A DNA stretch of 64,000 bases from positions 1-64,000 of the forward strand of contig JAFLYY010000001.1 of the NCBI GenBank assembly GCA_029785825.1, in the 5' to 3' direction. This document shows positions 33,421 to 41,151 of the stretch, one piece after another. Every line of letters starts with the position of its first letter. Within the stretch, counting starts at the first letter, position 1. Origin of the DNA: Nitrososphaerota archaeon (lineage in GTDB: Archaea; Thermoproteota; Nitrososphaeria; Nitrososphaerales; Gagatemarchaeaceae). The position numbers were made by a program, and so were the translations under genes. The notes under the pieces were generated by a model. The model was not told where the DNA came from. It searched no databases and saw only the letters and a list, made by a program, of their open reading frames with translations.

Positions 33421-33864
33421 GTGCCATACCGTCAGGCCGACGTCTCGGAGAAGCCGGTGATCTACCGGGAGGCTACCGCGACCGGGAGGATTCGGCTGAA
33501 GAAAAGGACCATCAGTCTCATCAGGAAGGGAGAATTGGCGAAGGGGGACCCTGTCTCCCTTGCGGCGATGACCGCCATAACCGCGGCCAAAAAGACACCC
33601 GAAATCGTCGCCCTCTGTCACCCCCTCAGAATCGAAATGATCGAGCCGAAGGTGAAGGTCGGGGACGGGTGGGTAGAAGTGACCGTCAGGGTCGCAGCCC
33701 ACGAGAAGACCGGAGTCGAAATGGAGGCGCTGACCGCGGTCTCAGTCGCGCTGCTCAACATATGGGATGTGACCAAGGCTTACGAGAAGGACTCCAGCGG
33801 CCAGTACCCAAGTACGCTCATCGAGTCCATCAAGGTCATCAGCAAAGTGAAGGGCGGAAAGTGA
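33421..33864 (+). CDS. moaC: Cyclic pyranopterin monophosphate synthase MoaC
   Basis: The 147-residue protein fits MoaC: AATGRIRL-type start (REATATGRIRLKK), GDPVSLAAMTAITAAKKTPEI (about 44-64), LCHPLRIEMIE, and EKTGVEMEALTAVSVALLNIWD (about 98-119) with the active-site Lys and Asp segment. It turns 3',8-cyclo-GTP into cPMP. The GTG start at 33421 is leaderless by TATA spacing. Its stop overlaps the start of the moaB-like gene (GTGA). Confidence 0.93.
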   Translation: MPYRQADVSEKPVIYREATATGRIRLKKRTISLIRKGELAKGDPVSLAAMTAITAAKKTPEIVALCHPLRIEMIEPKVKVGDGWVEVTVRVAAHEKTGVEMEALTAVSVALLNIWDVTKAYEKDSSGQYPSTLIESIKVISKVKGGK

Positions 33865-34382
33865 ACCCCCCCGAGGAGCATAGGAAGGCCGGGGCGAGGA
33901 GGCTGAGGGCGAGGGTGTTCACGGTGAGCACGAGCAGGTACACGGCGATGAAGGAAGGGGGGAAGTTCACCGACGAATCGGGAGACGTCGCCGAGGAAGA
34001 ACTGAAGGAAGCCGGACACGACATCGCATCACGCAGACTCATCTCTGACGACGCCAAGATGCTCCGGGGGGCGGTGAGTGAGTTCCTTTCTAGCAAAGAC
34101 GACGTGCTCCTGTTCACCGGTGGGACCGGCGTTTCGAGCCGCGACATAACGATAGAGACGGTAAGGCCATTCTTCGAGAAGGAGCTTGATGGCTTCGGAG
34201 AGCAGTTCAGACGGGTCAGCTTCGACGAGGTGGGAGCCGCGGCTATGATGACCAGAGCTACCCTGGGGGTGGCGAAGGGGAAGCTCATCCTCTGCCTGCC
34301 AGGGTCGCCCAGCGCAGTAAGGACAGCTCTGAGGGAGGTCGCAGGGGAGCTGCCCCACGCCGTGCACATAGCCCGCAGTTAG
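33861..34382 (+). CDS. moaB: MoaB/MogA-family molybdopterin adenylyltransferase
   Basis: The 173-residue protein has the MoCF_biosynth fold: RRLISDDAKMLRGAVSEFL, DVLLFTGGTGVSSRDITIETVRP (about 82-104), and CLPGSPSAVRTAL near 154. It activates molybdopterin with AMP before metal insertion by MoeA. The GTG at 33861 overlaps moaC by 4 nt, and the first 15 residues (Lys/Arg-rich) are longer than usual, so an internal GTG may be the start. Confidence 0.9.
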   Translation: MNPPEEHRKAGARRLRARVFTVSTSRYTAMKEGGKFTDESGDVAEEELKEAGHDIASRRLISDDAKMLRGAVSEFLSSKDDVLLFTGGTGVSSRDITIETVRPFFEKELDGFGEQFRRVSFDEVGAAAMMTRATLGVAKGKLILCLPGSPSAVRTALREVAGELPHAVHIARS

Positions 34383-34436
34383 TGTCCGGCGGTACTCGGG
34401 CACGGCAGAAGAGCGTCCGGACCCGTAAATCCGTCC

Positions 34437-35582
34437 CTAGAAGACGGGGAAGTCAGGGTCCACGGTGTCTGCCCAGGCCCGGACCCCTCCACGAAGGTTC
34501 CTGGCCGTGTACCCCTTCGACGCGAGGAAGTCGACGGCGACGGCGCTCCGGGTCCCCACCAGACAGTATGCTATGATGGGGTCGTTGACATTCAGCTCTC
34601 CGAGCCTCTTCTCGAGCTCTCCTAGAGGGATGTGCTTCGACCCCTCGAGCTCACCGAAGCTGTTTTCGAACGGCTCCCTGACGTCGAGGAGCTGGATCTT
34701 CTTTCCTTCATCCAGCATGCGCTTGAGCTCCACGGGCGTGATCTCGCTGGGCGATGGCTCCCTCCTGAGGCCGCAGAACGCATCATAGTCGACCAGGGCT
34801 CTTATCGAAGGCTCTGGCCCGCACACAGGACACGCTTTGTTCTTCTTGAAGCGAAGCTCGTTGAATGTCATCCCTGCGGCGTCGAAGAGGACAAGCCTCC
34901 CCACCAGAGGATTGCCCCTCCCCAGCAGGAGGTTGGTCGCCTGCGCCGCCTGGATGCTCCCCATTATTCCGGGGAGGACCCCGAGTACCCCTGCCACCGA
35001 GCAGTCCTGGACCGTCTCGGGAGGAGGGGGTTCTGGGAACAGGCACCTGTAGCATGGGCCCTTCGACGCGTAGAACACCGAGGCTTGACCGTCGAACCTG
35101 AACACACTGGCATAGACGTCCGGCTTGCCTGACAGGACGCACGCGTCATTGATCAGGTAGCGGGCCGGGAAGTTATCGGTGCAGTCCAAGATGACGTCGT
35201 AGGCCGAGACCATCTCGAGGGCGTTCCCCGAGTCGAGCCTCACCCTGTGCGGCACAGGGTTCACATGCGGGTTGACTTCACGGAGCCTCTGGGCCGCGAC
35301 GTCGGCCTTGCTTCGTCCGACGTCTGCTTCTGTGTAGATGACCTGTCTATGGAGGTTGCTCTTGGCTATGATGTCGTCGTCGACGATTCCCACCTTCCCT
35401 ACGCCAGCTGCCGCGAGATAGACTGACGCCGGGACCCCCAGGCCTCCAGCTCCGACCACCAGGACGCTGGATCTTTTGAGCTTCCTCTGCCCCTCAGGGC
35501 CTATCTCAGGCATGGCCAGTTGCCTGCTGTATCTCTCTATCTCGTCTCTGGAAAGTTCGGCCGCGTCGGCCTGTCCGGGCAT
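34437..35582 (-). CDS. moeB: MoeB/ThiF-type adenylyltransferase fused to a rhodanese domain
   Basis: The 381-residue protein has an N-terminal E1-like domain with VVGAGGLGVPASVYLAAAGVG, DDDIIAKSNLHRQVIY and DCTDNFPARYLIND. It keeps CxxC zinc pairs (one is CPVCG) and the catalytic-cysteine region DCSVAGVLGVLPG. The C-terminal 100 residues form a rhodanese domain with active-site loop AYCLVGTRSA. This MOCS3-like fusion adenylylates MoaD and donates sulfur. The ATG at 35582 has TTTTAAC about 30 nt upstream. Confidence 0.92.
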   Translation of the reverse strand: MPGQADAAELSRDEIERYSRQLAMPEIGPEGQRKLKRSSVLVVGAGGLGVPASVYLAAAGVGKVGIVDDDIIAKSNLHRQVIYTEADVGRSKADVAAQRLREVNPHVNPVPHRVRLDSGNALEMVSAYDVILDCTDNFPARYLINDACVLSGKPDVYASVFRFDGQASVFYASKGPCYRCLFPEPPPPETVQDCSVAGVLGVLPGIMGSIQAAQATNLLLGRGNPLVGRLVLFDAAGMTFNELRFKKNKACPVCGPEPSIRALVDYDAFCGLRREPSPSEITPVELKRMLDEGKKIQLLDVREPFENSFGELEGSKHIPLGELEKRLGELNVNDPIIAYCLVGTRSAVAVDFLASKGYTARNLRGGVRAWADTVDPDFPVF

Positions 35583-35669
35583 GGTCGTGGAAGGAACGCC
35601 CTCGGCGCGTTAAAAGATTTGGAGCGCTTCACGCTCCCCATAAATAGCCAGGGGTGCTCCTGACCTCGC

Positions 35670-35945
35670 TTGATCCACGTCAAGCTGACGGCACAGTTGA
35701 GGGACTGGACCAACGGAGTCTCCAGCCTGGAGATGGACAAGGTCCCGGACCTCCAGTCGATGGTGAGGAGCCTGGACGCCAGATTTCCGGGCCTCGGGCA
35801 GAGAATCGTCGACGATCAGGAGAAAATCAGGATCCACGTGAACATATTCGTGAACTCAGAAAACTCGAAGGACCTGCAGAGGGAGAAGACGAAACTTCGC
35901 GACGGGGACACGGTGCATATTTTACCATCTGTAGCGGGAGGATAG
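35670..35945 (+). CDS. Second MoaD/ThiS-family sulfur carrier-like protein
   Basis: The 91-residue ubiquitin-like protein ends LPSVAGG, so the C-terminal Gly-Gly needed for thiocarboxylation is present. It has a longer middle than MoaD (RIHVNIFVNSENSKDLQ), resembling the archaeal MoaD/SAMP-type subfamily. The TTG at 35670 has CCATAAATAG about 28 nt upstream. It is divergent from moeB and 11 nt upstream of a BNR-repeat gene, a conserved-looking pair rather than a normal molybdopterin synthase set. It may thiolate something other than molybdopterin. Confidence 0.88.
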   Translation: MIHVKLTAQLRDWTNGVSSLEMDKVPDLQSMVRSLDARFPGLGQRIVDDQEKIRIHVNIFVNSENSKDLQREKTKLRDGDTVHILPSVAGG

Positions 35946-35956
35946 GGGGGAGATAG

Positions 35957-37045
35957 ATGGCAAAGGACGACGGAAAACAGATCTTGATGGTAGGGACCCG
36001 CAAGGGCGCATTCGTCTTCACATCTGATGGCGGGCGGAGAAGCTGGAAGTTGTCAGGCCCCGAACTGAAGGGGAACGAGACCTACCACATGGCCTACGAC
36101 AGGCGCAGTAAGACCATGCTTGCGTCCGTCAGCAGCAGCCACTGGGGTCCCACCGTCGCAAAGAGCAAAGACCTGGGCAAGTCCTGGAAGGTCTCCAGGA
36201 CGCCGCCGAAGTTTCCGAAGGGCTCGGGCCTGTCCGTCGCGAGGATCTGGCAGATCAAGCCAGGGATAGATGACGACGAAGGAGTGGTCTACGCAGGGGT
36301 GGAGCCTGCATGCCTTTTCAGGTCGGACGACGGCGGGGAGAAGTGGACGGTCAACGAAGCCATGCTGAACCACAAGACCAGGAAGAAGTGGGAGCCAGGA
36401 GGGGGAGGGCTCTGCCTCCACACCGTGGTCCTGAGCGAGCGGCGCCCGAAGAGAATCCTGACCGCGATTTCCGCCGTAGGCGTCATGCGGTCGGACGACA
36501 GTGGAGAGACGTGGAGTTTCAAAAACAAGCACCTGCTGGCAGACTTTCAGCCGGAGAAGTACCCCGAGTTCGGCACGTGCGTACACAAGCTGGCCATCAA
36601 CCAGTCCAAGCCTGACACGATTTTCCAGCAGAATCACACCGGGGTCTACAGGAGCGACGACGCAGGAGATGATTGGAAAGACGTCAGGAGCAACCTTCCG
36701 TCCCGCTTCGGGTTTCCTGCCGCCGTGGATGCGAACGAGCCGGAACGGTTCTACCTCGCGCCGCTCGAAGGCGATTTCTCCAGGATACCTCTGGGGGGCC
36801 ACTTCGCGGTGTGGGCGACGGACAACGGAGGGAAGGAGTGGAGCAAGCTGGACTCGGGCATCCCCAAAATGTCATACTTCACCGTGCTGAGGGACGCGAT
36901 GGTGACAGACCAGGGAGAACCCTGCGGCCTCTATTTCGGCTCCACGACGGGCCAGCTGTTCGCCAGCAGGGACCAGGGTAACAAGTGGGAGAGGATTGCG
37001 GACGGTCTCCCCCCAATACTGTCGGTTTCAATATCTCCCACATGA
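35957..37045 (+). CDS. BNR/Asp-box repeat beta-propeller protein (sialidase/VPS10-like fold)
   Basis: The 362-residue protein has several Asp-box repeats, S-x-D-x-G-x-x-W type: SDGGRRSW, SKDLGKSW, SDDGGEKW, SDDSGETW, SDDAGDDW, TDNGGKEW and SRDQGNKW. They are spaced roughly 50 residues apart, forming a six- or seven-bladed propeller. There is no signal peptide, so it appears cytoplasmic. Catalytic sialidase residues are not evident. Its tight linkage to a MoaD-like gene (11 nt) recalls bacterial pairs of MoaD-like and BNR proteins. The function is unknown. Confidence 0.85.
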   Translation: MAKDDGKQILMVGTRKGAFVFTSDGGRRSWKLSGPELKGNETYHMAYDRRSKTMLASVSSSHWGPTVAKSKDLGKSWKVSRTPPKFPKGSGLSVARIWQIKPGIDDDEGVVYAGVEPACLFRSDDGGEKWTVNEAMLNHKTRKKWEPGGGGLCLHTVVLSERRPKRILTAISAVGVMRSDDSGETWSFKNKHLLADFQPEKYPEFGTCVHKLAINQSKPDTIFQQNHTGVYRSDDAGDDWKDVRSNLPSRFGFPAAVDANEPERFYLAPLEGDFSRIPLGGHFAVWATDNGGKEWSKLDSGIPKMSYFTVLRDAMVTDQGEPCGLYFGSTTGQLFASRDQGNKWERIADGLPPILSVSISPT

Positions 37046-37076
37046 TGTTTCTGGAGACACCAGAGGAAGACGCAAG

Positions 37077-37304
37077 ATGAACGGGCGCAAGGTCTGCCTT
37101 TCGATGTTAGGGATAATGGCCCTGCTCGTGGGGGCAGTCTTCTCCCTACAGGGAGCGGGTACATCCCAGGGAGCTACACGTCCGGAGACCCTACTTACAT
37201 CTATGTGGGATGCGGTAATCGCGGCGATAGGATTGCTGATCATCCTCGGCGGCAACTGGCCCAAGGCAGGACGACAAGTTTCCGCACCAGCGCCGCCTCG
37301 ATAG
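37077..37304 (+). CDS. Small two-helix membrane protein
   Basis: The 75-residue protein has a hydrophobic segment at about 7-25 (LSMLGIMALLVGAVFSL) and another near 48-60 (AVIAAIGLLIILGG), followed by a basic, Pro/Ala-rich end. It may be a membrane protein or a secreted peptide with a C-terminal anchor. The ATG at 37077 is 31 nt after the BNR gene, perhaps the same transcript. It has no recognised family. Confidence 0.5.
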   Translation: MNGRKVCLSMLGIMALLVGAVFSLQGAGTSQGATRPETLLTSMWDAVIAAIGLLIILGGNWPKAGRQVSAPAPPR

Positions 37305-37338
37305 GCGTCCGTCGTGGGTTGGCCCCTCCCTAAGACGG

Positions 37339-38151
37339 TCACCTTGCCAGGATGTCGTACCCGCACTGCAGAGACTGCCCGGGGGCAAGCACCGTCAACC
37401 CTATGCCGTTGTTGTAAGCGTCCGGGAGCCCGGTGTATGGCTCGATGGCTACCGACTCTCCCTCGGCATATTTTCCGTCGTACACGACGAAGTAGGGCAT
37501 CCCTCTCCGGACGAGCGTCAGTTCTCCTCCTTCCCTCTCGAGCCTGATCTCCCCGTCAGTCCTGAAGCAGTCGTCAAGGGCCGTTTCCCGACATACTCCT
37601 TCGAACGAGAACCTGTCCGTCCTCCCTGTGGGGAAGAAGCCATCATTCAGCTCATACTTCACCACATCAGACCCCGGCTTGATTTTCCAGTCCCTGGCCC
37701 TGAAGTACGGATGGAATCCAACTGTCACAGGGGCGTCGCCTCTCCCCGAATTCTCAAACACGCAGTCTGTCGAGAAACTTCTCTCGCCCATGGCGTAGGT
37801 TATTGTCGCTTCGAGCTTCCCCGGATACCCCTCCCCCTCTAAGGCCGCCTTCAGCACCACCGAGCTCCTTCTCGCTTCGACGGCGTCCCAGAGGACGTCC
37901 TTGGCGAACCCATGTATCGCGTTGCCATCCTTTCCGGTGGGGAGCTGGAAATCCTCCCCTTCAAAGCCGAAACGCCCCCCCTTGACCCTGCCGGCAAAGG
38001 GAGCCAGCACGGCAATCCCGCCATGCGTCTGGGACCCGTCCCTGTTTGGCTTGACCACTTCGCTGCCTCCCAGAAACATGGCGGCGACATAGGCGCCGAA
38101 CGTGTCGATGTAGGCCCTCGATGTCCCGACCTCCATGACAAGCCTGCCCAT
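37339..38151 (-). CDS. Aldose 1-epimerase (galactose mutarotase)-like protein
   Basis: The 270-residue protein has the galactose-mutarotase-like fold: AYIDTFGAYVAAMFLGG near the start, ...LPTGKDGNAIHGFAKDVLW (catalytic His region), VTVGFHPYFRARDW (second His), and IEPYTGLPDAYNN near the C-terminus (Glu base). It may interconvert sugar anomers or act on sugar phosphates (YeaD type). The ATG at 38151 has AGGA 8 nt upstream. An earlier ATG at 38211 lies too close to the TATA-like run to be transcribed. Confidence 0.88.
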   Translation of the reverse strand: MGRLVMEVGTSRAYIDTFGAYVAAMFLGGSEVVKPNRDGSQTHGGIAVLAPFAGRVKGGRFGFEGEDFQLPTGKDGNAIHGFAKDVLWDAVEARRSSVVLKAALEGEGYPGKLEATITYAMGERSFSTDCVFENSGRGDAPVTVGFHPYFRARDWKIKPGSDVVKYELNDGFFPTGRTDRFSFEGVCRETALDDCFRTDGEIRLEREGGELTLVRRGMPYFVVYDGKYAEGESVAIEPYTGLPDAYNNGIGLTVLAPGQSLQCGYDILAR

Positions 38152-38212
38152 AGTAGCTTCCTGGATCCCGAGGTTTATGCGTCTTTCAGGGCCTTTTCCT
38201 GACCTCGACATC

Positions 38213-38219
38213 TTTTTAT
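38213..38219. promoter_or_regulatory. TATA-like run between the epimerase and hsp20 genes
   Basis: TTTTTAT (plus) / ATAAAAA (minus) lies about 30 nt before the hsp20 TTG at 38245, suggesting a leaderless mRNA. In the other direction it would give a 40-nt leader containing AGGA for the epimerase gene. Confidence 0.5.
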
Positions 38220-38244
38220 CCCAAAGGAGGTCCGAACCTCACGC

Positions 38245-38622
38245 TTGCTCAGGCATATGTCCCACGAGTTAGGGCGTGACCTTAGCGCGAAGTCAAGACA
38301 GTTCTTCGAGCTGGTCCTCCCGCCCGCCGACGTGTACGAGGACGGGTCAGACCTAGTCATAGTCGTCGACATGCCAGGTTTCCAGAAGGACGACATCAAG
38401 ACGAGGCTCAACGAGTCCGCTTTCACTGTAACAGCAAAGAGGGTGACAGTGGAAAGAGACGGTGTCTCCTACATGGAACAGAGGCCCCTCAAGCTCAGCA
38501 AGAGGATTCCTCTCCCAGTCAAGGTGGAGTTGGGGGACGACGAAGTGAAGGGGAAGTACGAAGAAGGGGTCCTGACCGTCCGACTCCCCGTGAAGGGGGT
38601 CGGCAGGGTCGTAATCGAATAG
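38245..38622 (+). CDS. Hsp20/alpha-crystallin-type small heat-shock protein
   Basis: The 125-residue protein has the alpha-crystallin domain: PPADVYEDGSDLVIVVDMPGFQKDDIKTRLNE-type strands (about 25-58), LSKRIPLPVKVE, and the C-terminal YEEGVLTVRLPV (about 104-115) with the G-x-L motif. It is an ATP-independent holdase chaperone forming oligomers. An ATG four codons in is an alternative start. Its stop is 2 nt from the end of the convergent UbiB gene. Confidence 0.92.
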   Translation: MLRHMSHELGRDLSAKSRQFFELVLPPADVYEDGSDLVIVVDMPGFQKDDIKTRLNESAFTVTAKRVTVERDGVSYMEQRPLKLSKRIPLPVKVELGDDEVKGKYEEGVLTVRLPVKGVGRVVIE

Positions 38623-38624
38623 CG

Positions 38625-40193
38625 CTATCCTCGCGCGGTCAGCGCTGCTACACCAAGCAGCACGAGAGACGCCACGAACCCCTCCTTCCCGAGCGCCCTC
38701 TGAAAGAAGAACGCCGACGCTACCAGTCCGCTCACCCCGAACCCTGCTAGAGCGCCAGAAGCGAACGGCCTTCCACCTCCCCGGGCGGGGGCCTCTGCCT
38801 TCGACCTGTACTCCTCAAGCACTCCTTTGAGGAGAGGAGCTACTTCTATGGTCGCCTCGAGCCCTGACCTGATCTTCTTGAGCTCGTCCGAAAGGTCCCG
38901 CTTGTACGCTTCATTCACCAGCCCCTCGTCCTCGAGGAGCCCCCCAAGCATGCGGACGAACCCGAAGTCTGGGTCCAGAGCCGTGCAAACTCCTTCCAGG
39001 ATCGACGACATGCGCATATAGAGGACCAGGTTCCTCGGAAGCCTGAAGGGGAACTGGTAGATCGTCCTGTTGGCTATCTCCATCAGGGCCCTCACCTCGG
39101 TCTCCTCAACCCTCTTTCCGTGCATGTCAGCGATCGCCAGCTCGATGCCACGCCTCACTACCGTCCTGTTGGCGGCAGGGTCGAGGATCCCAAGCTGCAG
39201 CATCATGTCCACGACCTTGTCTGGATCCCCAGTGACCAGGGCGAGGTAGAACCTGATCAGGTTGGTTCGCGTGTCTTCGTCCAGAGTCCCCGCCATGCCA
39301 TAGTCGTAGAGCACCAGCTTCCCCTCTCCCGTCACCGATATGTTCCCTGGATGTGGGTCGGCGTGGAATATCTCGTCGGTTAGCAGCATCGACAGGAACA
39401 CCTGGGCCACTTTCCTCGCGAGCCTCTTCCTGTCGAGCCCCGCCGCGTCTAGGGCTTTCAGGTCCCCGATCTGGATCCCGCCGACCCTCTCCATCACCAA
39501 TGCCTTCTCAGACGACGCATCTCTGTACACGTCCGGGACGATCACGCCTTTGTCCTCGCGAAGGTTCCTCTTTATCGCAAGGAGGTGTTCAGCTTCTTTC
39601 CTGTAGTTCATCTCCTCGACCACGGTCAGGGAGAACTGATCGACAATCGACTCGGCACTAACCCTCAGCCCCTTGTCGACGAGCCTCGCCACAAGGGGGA
39701 CAAGCTTCTTGAGGACCTTGACGTCGACAGACACCACTTCTCGGATCCCCGGCCTGTTGACTTTGACCACCACGTCCTTCCCCTTGTAGCGTGCCCCGTA
39801 TACCTGTCCGAGGCTTGCCCCCGAGATGGCTAACTCGTCGAAGGAGTCGAAGACGCTGTCTATGGGCCCCAGATCCGCCTCGATGATCGGCCTGACCTCC
39901 TCGAAGGGGGCCGGGGGAACCTCGTCCTGAAGCCTGGCGAACTCCTCCACGTAAGGCTCCGGAAGCACGTCGGGCCTGACGGAAAGGAGCTGTCCGAGCT
40001 TGACGAAAGCGGGCCCGAGCTCTATGAACGTCTCCACAGCCTTCCGTCCATGGGCCCTGTACTTCTCAGGGTGCAAGATCTTCCCTTCCGCCCTGAGTAT
40101 CTCTTTCCTGTCGCTCCGGTATCTGAGCCCGACGAGGAAGAGCTTGGAGACGACCCCTATGAACCGCCGGTCTTCCTTCCCCAGGAGAGCCAA
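38625..40193 (-). CDS. ABC1/AarF/UbiB-family atypical kinase
   Basis: The 522-residue protein has the UbiB kinase-like signature: ELGPAFVKLGQLLSVRPD (about 56-73), ASLGQVYGARYKGKDVVVKV (Ala-rich loop and Lys), DEIFHADPHPGNIS (catalytic HxDxHxGN), and LYDYGMAGTL (metal-binding Asp). Two hydrophobic helices at the C-terminus (about 478-520) anchor it to the membrane. UbiB proteins act in quinone or isoprenoid lipid biology. Its TTG start is preceded by TTCAATAGG about 35 nt upstream. Confidence 0.9.
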   Translation of the reverse strand: MALLGKEDRRFIGVVSKLFLVGLRYRSDRKEILRAEGKILHPEKYRAHGRKAVETFIELGPAFVKLGQLLSVRPDVLPEPYVEEFARLQDEVPPAPFEEVRPIIEADLGPIDSVFDSFDELAISGASLGQVYGARYKGKDVVVKVNRPGIREVVSVDVKVLKKLVPLVARLVDKGLRVSAESIVDQFSLTVVEEMNYRKEAEHLLAIKRNLREDKGVIVPDVYRDASSEKALVMERVGGIQIGDLKALDAAGLDRKRLARKVAQVFLSMLLTDEIFHADPHPGNISVTGEGKLVLYDYGMAGTLDEDTRTNLIRFYLALVTGDPDKVVDMMLQLGILDPAANRTVVRRGIELAIADMHGKRVEETEVRALMEIANRTIYQFPFRLPRNLVLYMRMSSILEGVCTALDPDFGFVRMLGGLLEDEGLVNEAYKRDLSDELKKIRSGLEATIEVAPLLKGVLEEYRSKAEAPARGGGRPFASGALAGFGVSGLVASAFFFQRALGKEGFVASLVLLGVAALTARG

Positions 40194-40297
40194 TCTCTGC
40201 CGCCTCTGTGTCAGTCCGGGGCGGGCCTATTGAATGATGCGCGGTCCGGTCTCAGAGCCGAGTCCGCCCGGTTTCACAGCCGGGAGAGACACTTCGC

Positions 40298-40474
40298 TTA
40301 CGCCTTGTTCTTGGATCCCACTTCAACGAGTTGGAACTGAGCCTGGTACCGCTTCCCGTTTATCTCAACCTTCTGGGTAGCCCAGTATCCCACGGATCCG
40401 GTCGAGAATTTCTTTTCAGGGAGGCCGATGTCGGCAACCTTCTGCGACCCTTCGTACAGCTCGATTCGAGGCAT
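40298..40474 (-). CDS. 58-residue small protein, unknown function
   Basis: The ATG at 40474 opens a 58-codon frame with clean protein-like content: PRIELYEGSQKVADIGLPEK, a WATQKVEINGKRY strand pair, and a lysine-rich end (VGSKNKA). TATA-like CTTTAACTAA lies about 30 nt upstream on the minus strand, matching the leaderless pattern. It looks like a small beta-rich protein, perhaps nucleic-acid or protein binding. No family is recognised. Confidence 0.6.
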   Translation of the reverse strand: MPRIELYEGSQKVADIGLPEKKFSTGSVGYWATQKVEINGKRYQAQFQLVEVGSKNKA

Positions 40475-40607
40475 GCCTCGGGCGAGAGGCCGACCTTAGT
40501 TAAAGTCTGTCCACGACCTGATGGAACAGCCTTCCACATACGAAGTCGAGGTCTTCCTGCGGCAGCCTGCCACCGTCTGACTGTGGGAGGCAGGACGATC
40601 AGACCCC

Positions 40608-41045
40608 TCAGGGCTTGAACCCCGAGCCGCCTTTGAGGGTGGTCGTGTCATCGAGCCTTTCGACCCAAGCCACCAGGCCCTCGACCCGGATTACCCTGAC
40701 CTTGGTTCCAGGCATCAATCTGTCTTCGCTCATGCATGTCCACTGCTCTGACCGCACCCGTGCTACGCCCCTCCTCCCCTCGCCGACCTCTCTGACGACC
40801 TCCCCCACCTCACCCACGATGTCCCACTTGGCCGTCGCTGGATGTATCTCTTCGCCTAGTTTAACGGCGAACACGGCCACCCCACCCACTAGGCACACCG
40901 ACCCAAGCACTTGGAGCCCCGTCGACCTGACGTCCAATCCATAAACGAACAGCGACGCGCCCAGCACAAGGAGCACCACCACAGAGGCGATGCCGCCTAT
41001 CCCCCATCTCCTGGAGTCGAACGCCGTGACAGGCCTCTCGCTCAA
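40608..41045 (-). CDS. NfeD-like membrane protein
   Basis: The 145-residue protein has two hydrophobic helices (about 17-37 and 43-62). A C-terminal OB-fold domain of NfeD type follows: GRRGVARVRSEQWTC (about 89-103), MPGTKVRVIRVEGLVAWVERL. NfeD proteins work with stomatin-like partners in membrane quality control. No stomatin gene is adjacent. The start codon is TTG at 41045. An ATG 75 residues further would cut the membrane part. Confidence 0.85.
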   Translation of the reverse strand: MSERPVTAFDSRRWGIGGIASVVVLLVLGASLFVYGLDVRSTGLQVLGSVCLVGGVAVFAVKLGEEIHPATAKWDIVGEVGEVVREVGEGRRGVARVRSEQWTCMSEDRLMPGTKVRVIRVEGLVAWVERLDDTTTLKGGSGFKP

Positions 41046-41151
41046 TGGCTCTCCACGCGCCTCCCACCTGATATGAGCTCTCCGGTGCGGGACTCCGTTT
41101 GCGCGGGAGCCAACGGTTTAACATCCCCTCTGCACCCCCCGAGGATTCGCT

